From contig NC_015856.1 of the NCBI RefSeq assembly GCF_000221045.1, forward strand, positions 1,707,317-1,771,316: a stretch of 64,000 bases of DNA. Reading direction: 5' to 3'. Numbering within the stretch: the stretch's first letter is position 1; every line of letters starts with the position of its first letter. Source of the stretch: Collimonas fungivorans Ter331 (GTDB lineage Bacteria; Pseudomonadota; Gammaproteobacteria; Burkholderiales; Burkholderiaceae_D). Shown piece after piece: positions 34,951 through 42,777 of this stretch. The notes below the pieces were generated by a model. The model did not search any database. It had not been told where the DNA came from and saw only the letters and a list, made by a program, of their open reading frames with translations. Made by a program: the position numbers and the translations under genes.

Positions 34951-35142
34951 ATGAACGGACATCGGAGTGATTGCGCCACGAATTGCATGGGAACGCCAGA
35001 AATGCTTGGCCCTTGCAATTGTGGTTATGCTAAAGCTGAGCATAAATTCTGGACATGCGGCTATCATTTCGCACGTATTTTGGTCTCGTACCTACGAATG
35101 AATTTCCGGTTGTGGATAGGCCGGATATTTTCGAGACTGTAA
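34951..35142 (+). CDS. Possible small Cys-rich protein
   Basis: A 63-residue frame with CTGGAG before the ATG. The first 35 residues (MNGHRSDCATNCMGTPEMLGPCNCGYAKAE) have four closely spaced cysteines. The second half overlaps the end of the WYL-like gene on the other strand by 113 bp, so the two cannot both be well constrained there. Kept as a possible gene only. Confidence 0.35.
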   Translation: MNGHRSDCATNCMGTPEMLGPCNCGYAKAEHKFWTCGYHFARILVSYLRMNFRLWIGRIFSRL

Positions 35143-35323
35143 GAAAATCCCAATCATGGCCAGATACACGATGTAAGCCTTGTACTTGATAGCAAGATAA
35201 GACATCGTGTCCGACCGTCGATTGGCCTACAGCATGTGGTTCAACAATACGCGTAATGCCTTTGTAGGTAAGAGATAAGACCTGCCTGTTGTTGATCGCA
35301 TCGATGATGGTTTGCAGCAGCAT
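35030..35323 (-). CDS. WYL-like domain protein
   Basis: A 97-residue protein. The start at 35323 has GGAGGA 5 bases upstream; a frame open to 35335 adds four residues. The sequence IDAINNRQVLSLTYKGITRIVEPHAVGQSTVGHDVLSCYQVQG resembles stand-alone WYL-type domains, which bind nucleotides or nucleic-acid ligands and often regulate defence or stress genes. There is no helix-turn-helix in this protein. Function here is not known. Confidence 0.75.
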   Translation of the reverse strand: MLLQTIIDAINNRQVLSLTYKGITRIVEPHAVGQSTVGHDVLSCYQVQGLHRVSGHDWDFLTVSKISGLSTTGNSFVGTRPKYVRNDSRMSRIYAQL

Positions 35324-35408
35324 ATTTCCTCCCAAGGCAACTAAGTAAATTGCTATGCCAGTAATTTATTTCTAAAGCGTATACTTCCGAAAGAAGCTTG
35401 GAAATATT

Positions 35409-35621
35409 TCACTGCTTTTCCCTGAGCAATCTGGGAATCCAAGCAGGTTGTGGCGCTTCAGATTTTGACCTACCTTCGAGTATGGCGCGCACAACAACTG
35501 GGCTTCCTACAGCATTGACGTAAAATGGGATGGCCATTTCTCTGAGAGCTTCGATTTGCTTAGATTTCATTTTTCGTCCAGTCAAATGGGCAATTTCATC
35601 TGCTTCCAAAAACATCGTCAT
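35409..35621 (-). CDS. DUF4224-family small protein
   Basis: A 70-residue protein with the DUF4224 pattern FLEADEIAHLTGRKMKSKQIEALREMAIPFYVNAVGSPVVVRAIL. Members are small proteins found next to phage-type integrases and may bind DNA. AAGGAA lies before the ATG. It follows the helix-turn-helix genes on the same strand. Confidence 0.8.
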   Translation of the reverse strand: MTMFLEADEIAHLTGRKMKSKQIEALREMAIPFYVNAVGSPVVVRAILEGRSKSEAPQPAWIPRLLREKQ

Positions 35622-35672
35622 GTCTGATTCCTTTATTCTTTGAGAAACGTTTACCAGCTTTATGTAAGCGGC

Positions 35673-35771
35673 TCAATCTTCTCGGTATTTAGTTTGGCGC
35701 ACCGGTAATGCTAAGTGCCGCATTAACTCGGCAATTGCCTGAGCAAGTTTTGTGACGGCTGATTCTGTCAT
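35673..35771 (-). CDS. Small ORF, 32 residues
   Basis: A 32-residue frame (MTESAVTKLAQAIAEL... ending RQTKYRED) is predicted to be one amphipathic helix. It lies 18 bp after the broken helix-turn-helix gene and upstream of the DUF4224 gene on the same strand. No family recognised. Confidence 0.35.
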   Translation of the reverse strand: MTESAVTKLAQAIAELMRHLALPVRQTKYRED

Positions 35772-35789
35772 TGAATCGGCACCATCTTC

Positions 35790-36121
35790 TTAATTTCCAC
35801 CACCTACAATCGCGGTATTTGTTCTCTGACTGCTGGCGCCATGGTCAAGTGCATTATTTAATCTGCGATGCCCGATCTCTCGTCGAGATTGGTTGACCAG
35901 CAGCGCCTTATCAATCTCCGAAATTGGGATGTATTCGAGCTTGTTCAGCGGAAGGCGCCCCCCCGCACCATTCTACCCACGGTCTGAGCGGACAATCCGA
36001 GCATTTGCGCCGCCTGCATCTGGGTGACCTGGGAACGCCGAGGATGCTGCTCGGCATAGAATTGGGCGCCACGCCTAGCACACTCTGTCAAAATTTCTTC
36101 AGTAACCATATTTTGTCTCAT
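35790..36121 (-). pseudogene. Helix-turn-helix protein interrupted in a G7 run
   Basis: Reading from 36121 gives an N-terminal part with a plausible helix-turn-helix (RRSQVTQMQAAQMLGLSAQTVGRMVRGG), then a stop at 35945. A second frame takes over exactly at the run of seven C (35958-35964; G on the coding strand) and continues GRLPLNKLEYIPISEIDKALLVNQSRREIGHRRL to 35790. Restoring one base (G8) or removing two (G5) joins the parts into one protein of about 110 residues with the usual RMVxxGRLPLNK...IPISEID layout. It could be a sequencing error, a true frameshift mutation, phase variation or programmed slippage. The start overlaps the gene upstream. Confidence 0.7.
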
Positions 36122-36425
36122 CTATTTTTCTGAAAAATGGTGGTGTCCGCTTGGGAGTGATTCCAAGTTTTCGGAAGGTATTTTCGAGCGCGGACTCCCC
36201 GATTGACGATACGCGAATTGTAGGTGTGTCTTGTGAGCTAATTTTTGCTCGCTCGATGTGTGTGCATCGGCACGATTCCATATATGCCAGAACGCTGCTT
36301 TCTTGAAAATAATCCTGCTGCGAATGCGGTAGCATCGGGCCGCTCGGAGCAGCGAGTTCATAAATCATTCGATTTGATATACCTAACAAGATCGCGGCAT
36401 CGCCCGCAGTTATTGAATCTTCCAT
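36099..36425 (-). CDS. Helix-turn-helix DNA-binding protein
   Basis: A 108-residue protein from MEDSITAG (GAGG upstream; an alternative ATG is at 36437). Residues about 5-40 form an excisionase/MerR-like helix-turn-helix (ITAGDAAILLGISNRMIYELAAPSG), followed by a strand region; the C-terminal 50 residues are basic and without a recognised domain. It overlaps the start of the next gene by 11-23 bp, so they are probably coupled. Probably an element regulator. Confidence 0.7.
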   Translation of the reverse strand: MEDSITAGDAAILLGISNRMIYELAAPSGPMLPHSQQDYFQESSVLAYMESCRCTHIERAKISSQDTPTIRVSSIGESALENTFRKLGITPKRTPPFFRKIDETKYGY

Positions 36426-36521
36426 CGTATACCTCATAACCGAGTCTTTTAAAGTTGCATCTTATCTTTTGATATAGGCTAGTATATTTGTCAAATTAAT
36501 ATTCGTTCATAGGGACATCGC

Positions 36522-37142
36522 ATGAGTTTTCCAAAGTGCCGAGGTAAATCGAACAGGATGAATTTAACCAAGACCTATGATGTGACGCCTGTGGCGCATG
36601 TGATGTTGCTGCCCGGGCAAAAATTTGAAGGCTGTTGTGAAGTGATTGAAACTGAATGCTATACCTTTTCCTATGCCAATAAATCTGATCTGAACGATAT
36701 TGGCTTGTTCCACGTAGGTAAGCACTGTGCCAATGATTTTATAAATTTTTCAGGAAAAGTGGCGCCGCCGTTGTTTAATCCTTTAACCTCTGTCGGCGTC
36801 CATGGCAGGAGCGGTACGGGTATAGCTGGAGGTGGGGGAGTAGCTAGTGTTCTTTGTCCGCTTAACAAAGAAATTTACGAGGCGATAAGCATTTTGACGT
36901 TAGCATGGGGACCTCCAAGAGCCCCGCTTCAAAAATTTCTGACCCATCTTTCAATCAATCCATCGGTGCCGATGTCACATTCAGACGTGCAGCATCTGAA
37001 TAATATTATTGGCAAAATCGCCGGCCGGACGTTGACTAAAATTATCGCGCAACTAGGCCAAGGCCTCCCTAATATACGTGCGTTTACTTTTCCTCTGGTG
37101 GGTACAATTTTGGCAGCAAACGCGAAACCAAACAATTTCTAG
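36522..37142 (+). CDS. Hypothetical protein (island)
   Basis: A 206-residue protein with no family I recognise. A second in-frame ATG (36558, MNLTKTYDVT) is an alternative start. The middle contains a Gly-rich loop (VHGRSGTGIAGGGGVASVL, about 93-111) and several cysteines; the C-terminal third is helical. It diverges from the helix-turn-helix gene, and a strong bidirectional terminator follows 21 bp after the stop. Confidence 0.6.
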   Translation: MSFPKCRGKSNRMNLTKTYDVTPVAHVMLLPGQKFEGCCEVIETECYTFSYANKSDLNDIGLFHVGKHCANDFINFSGKVAPPLFNPLTSVGVHGRSGTGIAGGGGVASVLCPLNKEIYEAISILTLAWGPPRAPLQKFLTHLSINPSVPMSHSDVQHLNNIIGKIAGRTLTKIIAQLGQGLPNIRAFTFPLVGTILAANAKPNNF

Positions 37143-37163
37143 GAGGTAGTAGCTATAGACGTA

Positions 37164-37190
37164 AAAAAACCCACCAGCTGGCGGGTTTTT
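37164..37190. terminator. Bidirectional terminator
   Basis: Stem AAAAACCC / GGGTTTTT with inner CC/GG pairs around AGCT, with runs of A on the left and T on the right. It serves the convergent hypothetical gene (plus) and HEPN-like gene (minus). Confidence 0.85.
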
Positions 37191-37202
37191 GGTCTGTTTT
37201 AT

Positions 37203-37676
37203 TTACTTAATCCTTGTTAGGGTAGGGCGACCGGTTGTTGGCCCTTTCGGATCTTCAGGCGGCGACACAACAGGTTTTTCAGTAGGTGCTTGAAGCAGTT
37301 CTATTATTTTTTTTGCGCCAGCAATACTATCCAATGGGTCACTTTGTGCAAGATGCTGTTCTCTTCGATAATCGGCTTTTACTCGTAAAACATGTAACGA
37401 ACTCATCAATGCACCGATTTTTCTTGAGATTTTAGCTTTTTCTGAATCTCTATTGATAGTTGGGTTTTTGAGTTGCTCATGAAGATTTTGGTGTTTGCCA
37501 CCCCTGCTATTGGGTTGCAGGCTTCCAGGTGAGCTGAGGCTCATGTGAAAAGCTTCACCATCTTGATAGATAGAGTAATAGGCCCGCGATAAAACACCAC
37601 GTAGATCCGCCTCGCAGTCTGCGTTAGAAAATGCCTTTTCCGCAGCCGCAAGAAGATCCGTCGCACAAACGCTCAT
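37203..37676 (-). CDS. HEPN-like domain protein
   Basis: A 157-residue protein. The N-terminal part reads LLAAAEKAFSNADCEADLRGVLSRAYYSIYQDGEAFH (about 8-44), which matches the HEPN pattern of a helix ending SRAYYxxxx; a later helix has LHVLRVKADYRREQH (about 94-108), like the LR..R.xADY helix of this fold. HEPN proteins are commonly RNases in toxin, abortive-infection and CRISPR systems, but the classical Rx4-6H catalytic motif is not clearly present here (only RREQH). The last 30 residues are Pro-rich and disordered. The ATG overlaps the stop of the gene upstream (ATGA, 37673-37676), so the two are coupled. Function is not established. Confidence 0.65.
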   Translation of the reverse strand: MSVCATDLLAAAEKAFSNADCEADLRGVLSRAYYSIYQDGEAFHMSLSSPGSLQPNSRGGKHQNLHEQLKNPTINRDSEKAKISRKIGALMSSLHVLRVKADYRREQHLAQSDPLDSIAGAKKIIELLQAPTEKPVVSPPEDPKGPTTGRPTLTRIK

Positions 37677-38428
37677 CGCGCACCAGCTCCCGAGAAATTA
37701 ATCTGCAGTCCCGATGGGATATTGAGAGACATTTGACCAAGTCGATCGATAAAATCCAAATAGAGATCGACCGCTCTATCGGAAGATGTTGGTAGGCTGT
37801 AGGTAAGCAGAGTCGTACGCAACACTCCTGGCAAATCGATAACTTCAATTTCCGGGCAAGTTCCAATATAAAACATTTTTTCATCTTGAAGCACGGATCC
37901 GACAACATCCATCAGTTGTCCAATCTGCACATCAGAAATCTCGAATTCATTGAGCATTTTTTCGGCATTCTCTATGATGTCCATGGGTATGCTTTCAAGA
38001 TTTGTTAGCGACATCTTTTTTGCGTTTTGTAAAAAAGATGCAACCTGTCGGATAGCTCCACAGCTTAAGCCCAACTCAAAATCCTTCGTAAAATTCCCGG
38101 TATTTGGCCCCGAATACTTTGCATATAACGGTTGCGCCTCAAGACAGAGGCCCATATTCGCCATGAGTCCAATCTCACAGCTTGCTACAAATTCTGGTAA
38201 GTGCAAATCTCGGAGAGCCTTAAGCGCTAAAGAATTTTCTCCTGCAATTGCAAGCAGAACAGCCCTCAGACGTGTTGCTTGGGGGGCTTGCTCAATTCCT
38301 ACCTTATCAATTTCCCGTAGTGCAGAGATGAAATCTGCTGAATCTTTGGAAACGAAGGTATGAAGCGCGATTAATTTATCAATTTTTTCATCGAGTTCAG
38401 TAAGAATTGTTTTGGGTACTAAATTCAT
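37673..38428 (-). CDS. Alpha-helical protein coupled to the HEPN-like gene
   Basis: Unrecognised 251-residue protein from MNLVPKTIL (AAAGAG 4-5 bases upstream; the frame is open to 38452). It is almost wholly helical. Residues about 45-140 look like a short TPR-like solenoid (RLRAVLLAIAGENSLALKALRDLHLPEFVASCEIGLMANMG). A C-terminal part of mixed content follows. It is first in a two-gene unit with the HEPN-like gene; an 885-bp gene-free stretch lies upstream. The pair could be a partner/antitoxin plus HEPN effector, but this is inference from layout. Confidence 0.65.
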   Translation of the reverse strand: MNLVPKTILTELDEKIDKLIALHTFVSKDSADFISALREIDKVGIEQAPQATRLRAVLLAIAGENSLALKALRDLHLPEFVASCEIGLMANMGLCLEAQPLYAKYSGPNTGNFTKDFELGLSCGAIRQVASFLQNAKKMSLTNLESIPMDIIENAEKMLNEFEISDVQIGQLMDVVGSVLQDEKMFYIGTCPEIEVIDLPGVLRTTLLTYSLPTSSDRAVDLYLDFIDRLGQMSLNIPSGLQINFSGAGAR

Positions 38429-39277
38429 ACACTCTTTAAAATAAGATGGCAAACAGGCAAAAGAAGATTTTTCGTTTTTGCAAAAAAACTAGATTATTGA
38501 CGCTCGAGCGCATAGAAAAATTGCACTCTGCTCAAATATTGGCAAATTAGCTAAACCGCCGCTCTCGATGAGTCAGCTAGCAAATATGCGCAAATAGTAG
38601 CACAACTAATTATTGCGCTTATTCCTTAGTGTAAAAAAAGTCAATCCAAAACTGATGCCATTTTCGTGTGGCAAATTTTGTTCAGTAATTTACTTGATTT
38701 AGTGCAAAAAATGCCACATGAGTTCCAGTCGTACCCAATGACGCATGGGCTGCTACTAGAGAATGTCGCCGTGCGCCCATGACCTCCCTAACATTTGGAA
38801 TTGTGTGGGAAGTTGTTGTTATGGAATGGATTTGCATTTTTATGGTGTATACGGCAATATTTATTTTGTTAATTAGCAACAATAAATGAGCATGTATTTA
38901 TTTTTTGAGTCATTTCTGCAAAAGATGGCAGTGCGGTTGTGCCGTATATCGAGGGCGACAAAGAACGAAGTGTCCATACAGGGTTTGCATGGTGATGCAT
39001 GGGAGGCGGGTAGTATATGCCGTAGGTCTTTTCACTCGATTCGCCGATAGCGAGTTGCCTATCATCACCGATGCCTAAATCGAGCGTTGAGCGTTTACCT
39101 TTATGAGGGATCAGCCTAATTTCTTTGACTTAGCGGAGCCTAAATTTGATTTCAACGGAGTTACAGTGACCCTTCTAAATTCCAAGGCTATGGATCGAGT
39201 GTAGTCAGTCTGCTCGGCCATTGGTAATCATTTTCATCTGTTTAGTTATGGAAAAAAATAATGGTCCGTCAGTCATC
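38429..39277. other. Gene-poor AT-rich stretch at the right side of the island
   Basis: About 850 bp without a convincing gene. Short coding-like remnants can be read, such as a 23-codon ATG frame at 38711-38782 and an open stretch at about 38920-39000 (frame containing SAVVPYIEGDKERSVHTGFAW), both without family matches I know. The composition suggests decayed element DNA. The promoter of the helical/HEPN pair should lie near 38430-38600. Confidence 0.5.
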
Positions 39278-39306
39278 TTGACAAGCTACCTACTAGTATG
39301 TAGAGT
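39278..39306 (+). promoter_or_regulatory. Promoter of the TetR gene
   Basis: TTGACA (39278-39283) and TAGAGT (39301-39306) are spaced by 17 bp. The implied start point falls at or just before the ATG at 39314, so the message may be leaderless. The operator palindrome occupies the spacer. Confidence 0.5.
39286..39303. promoter_or_regulatory. Putative TetR-family operator
   Basis: CTACCTACTAGTATGTAG is an 18-bp inverted repeat with one mismatched pair, lying between the -35 and -10 elements of the TetR gene. This suggests autorepression. Confidence 0.55.
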
Positions 39307-39313
39307 ACTCAGA

Positions 39314-39886
39314 ATGAAATCCAACAACACATCCGACCAAATCATAAATTGCGCCCGTTCGCTGATAATTTCCGGTGGCTATAACGGCTTCAGCTACGCC
39401 GACATTGCCAAAGTGGTTGGGGTACGCAATGCGACTATTCATCATCACTTCCCAACCAAATCCAATTTGGTTCGAGAACTTATAGTTGATTATCGAGGGG
39501 AAGTTCAGCTGGGCCTGGCTGAATTGGAGCGTAACGTCCCTGAACCAGCCGAGCAGCTTCGTGCGTACATTCATTATTGGGAATCCTGCATCGCTGACGC
39601 TACTGCTCCGTTCTGCGTATGTGCATTGCTCGCAACTCAATTGCCAGTTCTTCCCGAAGAAGTTGCGTTCGAAGTACGAGCCCATTTTCGGACTCTGTCG
39701 GCCTGGTTGACCTCTGTCCTGGAGCGCGGTGTTGCACAAGGCAACATTCGACTAACAACGTCCGCCAAAGTCGAGGCCGAAAGTTTTATGGCCACGGTTC
39801 ATGGCGCAATGCTTTCGGCACGCGCTTACGACGACGCGAAGATATTCGGCGCAATAACCCATCCACTGCTGGAGCGTCTTCTGTAA
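39314..39886 (+). CDS. TetR/AcrR-family transcriptional regulator
   Basis: A 190-residue repressor from MKSNNTSDQI. The N-terminal helix-turn-helix reads GGYNGFSYADIAKVVGVRNATIHHHFPTKSNLVRELI (about 20-57), a standard TetR DNA-binding domain. The ligand domain is helical, with Cys residues in IADATAPFCVCALLA that recall YkgM/AcuR-type regulators. I reject a longer frame from 39221. It precedes a membrane-protein gene by 125 bp, a likely target. Confidence 0.9.
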   Translation: MKSNNTSDQIINCARSLIISGGYNGFSYADIAKVVGVRNATIHHHFPTKSNLVRELIVDYRGEVQLGLAELERNVPEPAEQLRAYIHYWESCIADATAPFCVCALLATQLPVLPEEVAFEVRAHFRTLSAWLTSVLERGVAQGNIRLTTSAKVEAESFMATVHGAMLSARAYDDAKIFGAITHPLLERLL

Positions 39887-40011
39887 ATCTGAAATTTCAT
39901 CGATAGGGGTTAATTTCGCCCAGTTACCTGCCAACTAGTAGGGAGGTTTCTGGATGATTTCGATCTCTTAATTAGCAGCGTCATTTTGTCAATATACGAA
40001 AGGAATTTATT

Positions 40012-40512
40012 ATGTTTGGGATAACGCCTCTAGGCTGGTTACATACAATCGGCAGCCTGCCTGCCATACCTTTAGTCATCTATATGTTTGTACGGTATGG
40101 CAGGATTGCGCCTCGCAGTGCTCCGGGCATTGCGTACTTTATTTCGATGCTGATAGGCGCGACTACGGTATTCCTTGTTGCACATCAGCCAGTGAGCTAT
40201 GGCATTGCCATTGCTACGATTCTGCTTTTGGTGACCGGTTACGGAATAGCCCGCATTGCTTTCGTTGGGCGAGCGGCCATTTACATCGAAACCATCAGCC
40301 TCAGCCTTACTGCGTTCTTATTGATGGTTCCCACTGTAAGCGAGACGCTACGCCGCGTTCCGGACGGCCATCCATTCGTAACTGACCTAAAGTCGCCACT
40401 TCTTCTTGGGTTTCAGGGCGGTCTGTTCGTCATTCTTATCGTTGGAGTGACTGCTCAAATAATGTTCCTGCGCAAAAAAGGAGGGACAATTGAGCTTAAG
40501 CCGCAAAGATGA
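40012..40512 (+). CDS. Four-helix integral membrane protein, unknown function
   Basis: A 166-residue protein with about four hydrophobic spans (roughly 7-27, 39-58, 62-84, 91-112) and a further one near 128-150; it ends in a basic tail. The start region MFGITPLGWLHTIGSLPAIPLVIYMFVRYGRI resembles DUF2306-like membrane proteins. AAAGGAA lies before the ATG. It follows the TetR gene on the same strand and may be under its control. Confidence 0.75.
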   Translation: MFGITPLGWLHTIGSLPAIPLVIYMFVRYGRIAPRSAPGIAYFISMLIGATTVFLVAHQPVSYGIAIATILLLVTGYGIARIAFVGRAAIYIETISLSLTAFLLMVPTVSETLRRVPDGHPFVTDLKSPLLLGFQGGLFVILIVGVTAQIMFLRKKGGTIELKPQR

Positions 40513-40720
40513 CGCAGGAACATCTAAAAATATCCTGATGCGAAATCTGCATTGGGTCGTTTACTAGCCTAGCTAGCAGGTGCCAGTTGATCATGGCGTA
40601 CTGCGTGGTCAACGAGGTCCGCCGCAGTCGATCAGATCAAACCGGCGCAGATGCACTCGCACCTGAGCCTGCAGCAACCGGTACTTGCCCTTAGCGGACG
40701 CAATTCCAGAAAGGTTGTAC

Positions 40721-41203
40721 ATGAGCACACAAACCCTGCTGCTTTCGGTCTTCAAGTATAAAGCTTGGGCCAACGAGGGACTCTTCGCTGAACTCGCAAA
40801 GGTCGATGCAGTGACTCGCCAATCGGAGCGACACTCTGTGATTCGCCTCTTGAACCACATATACATCGTTGATCGCATCTTCGCGGCCCATCTGTCAGGG
40901 GAAGTGCACGGCTACACAGGAATTAACACGCCGGAGACCCCGACAATCGAGGAACTACGCTCTGCGGTGGTGAAATCAGACCGCTGGTATGTGGAATATA
41001 TCGGGAAACTGGCAGCGGAACGGTTTCCGGAAAGGCCCCGGTTTACGTTTACGGACGGCGTGTCAGGATGCATGTCGCGCGAGGAAATGCTTGTTCACGT
41101 TGCCACTCATGGTGACTATCATCGTGGAGCCATAGGGCTGCTCTTGCCCCAGGCTTCCGTGCATCCTTTCACGGTCTATTTGCATAAGGCCGAATCGCGT
41201 TGA
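40721..41203 (+). CDS. DinB-family protein
   Basis: A 160-residue four-helix-bundle protein from MSTQTLLLSVFKYKAWANEGLFAEL. Metal-ligand histidines are in RLLNHIYIVDRIFAAHL and HVATHGDYHRGAIG, the two sites expected for DinB/YfiT-like thiol-dependent enzymes. The frame is open 12 codons further upstream, but this ATG fits the family. Enzymatic role not predictable. Confidence 0.85.
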   Translation: MSTQTLLLSVFKYKAWANEGLFAELAKVDAVTRQSERHSVIRLLNHIYIVDRIFAAHLSGEVHGYTGINTPETPTIEELRSAVVKSDRWYVEYIGKLAAERFPERPRFTFTDGVSGCMSREEMLVHVATHGDYHRGAIGLLLPQASVHPFTVYLHKAESR

Positions 41204-41364
41204 CGCAACAGTGATAAGGCCATCCTATTGGCTTCAGTATGGCAAAATACCCAGTTCACGCACGGGCATTAGCGATGTTCATGAGAAAGCGCTACGCTCA
41301 GGTCCTGCGGCAATGCATCGCACAAGTCCCTATCGAAATCACCTGCCGCGAGGAGCAAGTTCTA

Positions 41365-42054
41365 ATGTTGATGCAGACGCTGCAAGACGGGGTTGATTCA
41401 TTCCAGGTCTCGGTGCACGAAGCCGCAACAGGTTCTCCGGTGGTTCTTTTCGCTGTGGGGGCGGGTGGTCAGCCAGAACGTCACTCTACGCTCCTGGACT
41501 CCTTGGCTGAGTCCGGTTGCATGGTCGTTGCACCGCATTTCGAGCGGCTTGCTTCGACTACTCCAAGAGAGGAAGAATTGACTCTCCGGGCAAGACGCCT
41601 TTCTTTGGCACTCGACGCATTCGTTGGGCCCTCCGCAAAAGCGATAGGAGTAGGGCATTCGATTGGTGCAGCCACCCTCGTCGCCATGGCGGGAGCTCAA
41701 ATGTGGTTAAGGCTCGGTCGGCGCGTCAGCATCGCAGCGGACAGCCGTTTGGCTCGTCTAGCCCTCCTGGCGCCGCCAACCGGATTCTTCCAGGCTCCGG
41801 CAGCACTTGATGCGGTGCGAATTCCAGTTTTGGCGTGGGTAGGGTCGGCGGATAGCATCACCCCTCCGGCCCAAACCGAATGGCTGGCACGCGCCATGCG
41901 CGATTGGAACACTGTTGATGTCCGCATCACAGAAGGAGCCGGCCACTTCTCGTTTATGGACATTCCCCCGCCACACACAACGGAGCCGCTACCCAACAAG
42001 CATGCGTTTCTCCGAGAGTATTCGAGCGAGATTTGCAAGTTCGTGGTTGGTTAG
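41365..42054 (+). CDS. Alpha/beta hydrolase (dienelactone-hydrolase-like)
   Basis: A 229-residue hydrolase. The ATG at 41365 is preceded by GAGGAG; a frame from 41239 adds 42 residues of poor quality. Nucleophile elbow GHSIGAA, acid in LAWVGSADSITPP and histidine in GAGHFSFMDIPP form the expected triad. The strand PVVLFAVGAGGQPERHSTLLDSLAESGCMVVAPHF starts the fold. Substrate unknown. The arr gene begins 40 bp downstream. Confidence 0.82.
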   Translation: MLMQTLQDGVDSFQVSVHEAATGSPVVLFAVGAGGQPERHSTLLDSLAESGCMVVAPHFERLASTTPREEELTLRARRLSLALDAFVGPSAKAIGVGHSIGAATLVAMAGAQMWLRLGRRVSIAADSRLARLALLAPPTGFFQAPAALDAVRIPVLAWVGSADSITPPAQTEWLARAMRDWNTVDVRITEGAGHFSFMDIPPPHTTEPLPNKHAFLREYSSEICKFVVG

Positions 42055-42094
42055 TGGCGTTGTGCCAAAGATGAAATTTTTAGGAGTTGCGCAT

Positions 42095-42550
42095 ATGAGC
42101 AATCTGGATTGGAGCCCAGTCACGCATGAGAGCTGTAGCAGCGTGAAAGGGCCTTTTTACCATGGCACTAAATATCGTCTCGAAATAGGCGACCTGCTGG
42201 TGCCAGGTTTCGCATCCAACTTCGAGGAGGGACGGGTCTCAAACAACGTCTATTTCACTGCTCTCTTGGAGCCGGCTGTGTGGGGTGCGGAATTGTCCAC
42301 CTCGCTTGCCGGAGCGGAGGACCGTGGGTACATCTACATCGTCGAACCCACAGGCACCTTTGAGGATGACCCAAACCTGACAAACAAGCGATTTCCCGGT
42401 AACCCGACACAATCCTACCGTACGCGCCACCCCGTGCGAATCGTTGATGAGGTGAAGGATTGGACGGGACACCCGCCGGAAGTGCTTCAGCAGATGCTCG
42501 ATGGTCTCAAAGAAAAAATGCGTCAAGGCTTAGCCCCGATCGAAGACTAG
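42095..42550 (+). CDS. arr: NAD+-rifampin ADP-ribosyltransferase
   Basis: Transfers ADP-ribose from NAD+ to the ansa-chain hydroxyl of rifamycins and so inactivates them. 151 residues, the full family length. Signatures are GPFYHGTKYRLEIGDLLVPGF, VYFTALLEPAVWGAELS, RGYIYIVEPTGTFEDDPNLTNKRFPGNPTQSYRT and the end IED; these follow Arr-2/Arr-ms closely. TAGGAG precedes the ATG. It is chromosomal here, with no integron attC or transposase near it, so it looks like an environmental arr rather than a cassette. Resistance is predicted, not shown. Confidence 0.93.
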   Translation: MSNLDWSPVTHESCSSVKGPFYHGTKYRLEIGDLLVPGFASNFEEGRVSNNVYFTALLEPAVWGAELSTSLAGAEDRGYIYIVEPTGTFEDDPNLTNKRFPGNPTQSYRTRHPVRIVDEVKDWTGHPPEVLQQMLDGLKEKMRQGLAPIED

Positions 42551-42777
42551 CGGATTACTTCTGAGCTACCTCGGCGAACTCTTTTCGGTACTGCGAGAGA
42601 TTGCTTTGGGTCGTAATCAGTTATTCGCATTTGGTGAATAACGTGTTAAATTTTCTAATTGAACTTGGGACAAATTCAGGGATAAATGGCGGAATTGTTG
42701 GGGTGTCGAGGGGCAGGCCCTCCTATGAGGACTCGCCTCCTGTCGAAGTTGATCATCACAAGAAAGGGAACGAAATT

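Noticed and set aside
38162-38175. Possible attR because of GAGTCCAATC, shared with the tRNA T-arm region
   Set aside because: Only 10 bases match, the flanks differ, and it lies inside the helical-protein gene.
38682-38882. A 66-codon minus-strand ORF in the gene-poor stretch
   Set aside because: No ribosome site or familiar pattern, and the composition shifts midway.
42601-42777. N-terminal extension of the SRPBCC protein
   Set aside because: The family start and a good ribosome site are at 42778; the extension has no SRPBCC character.
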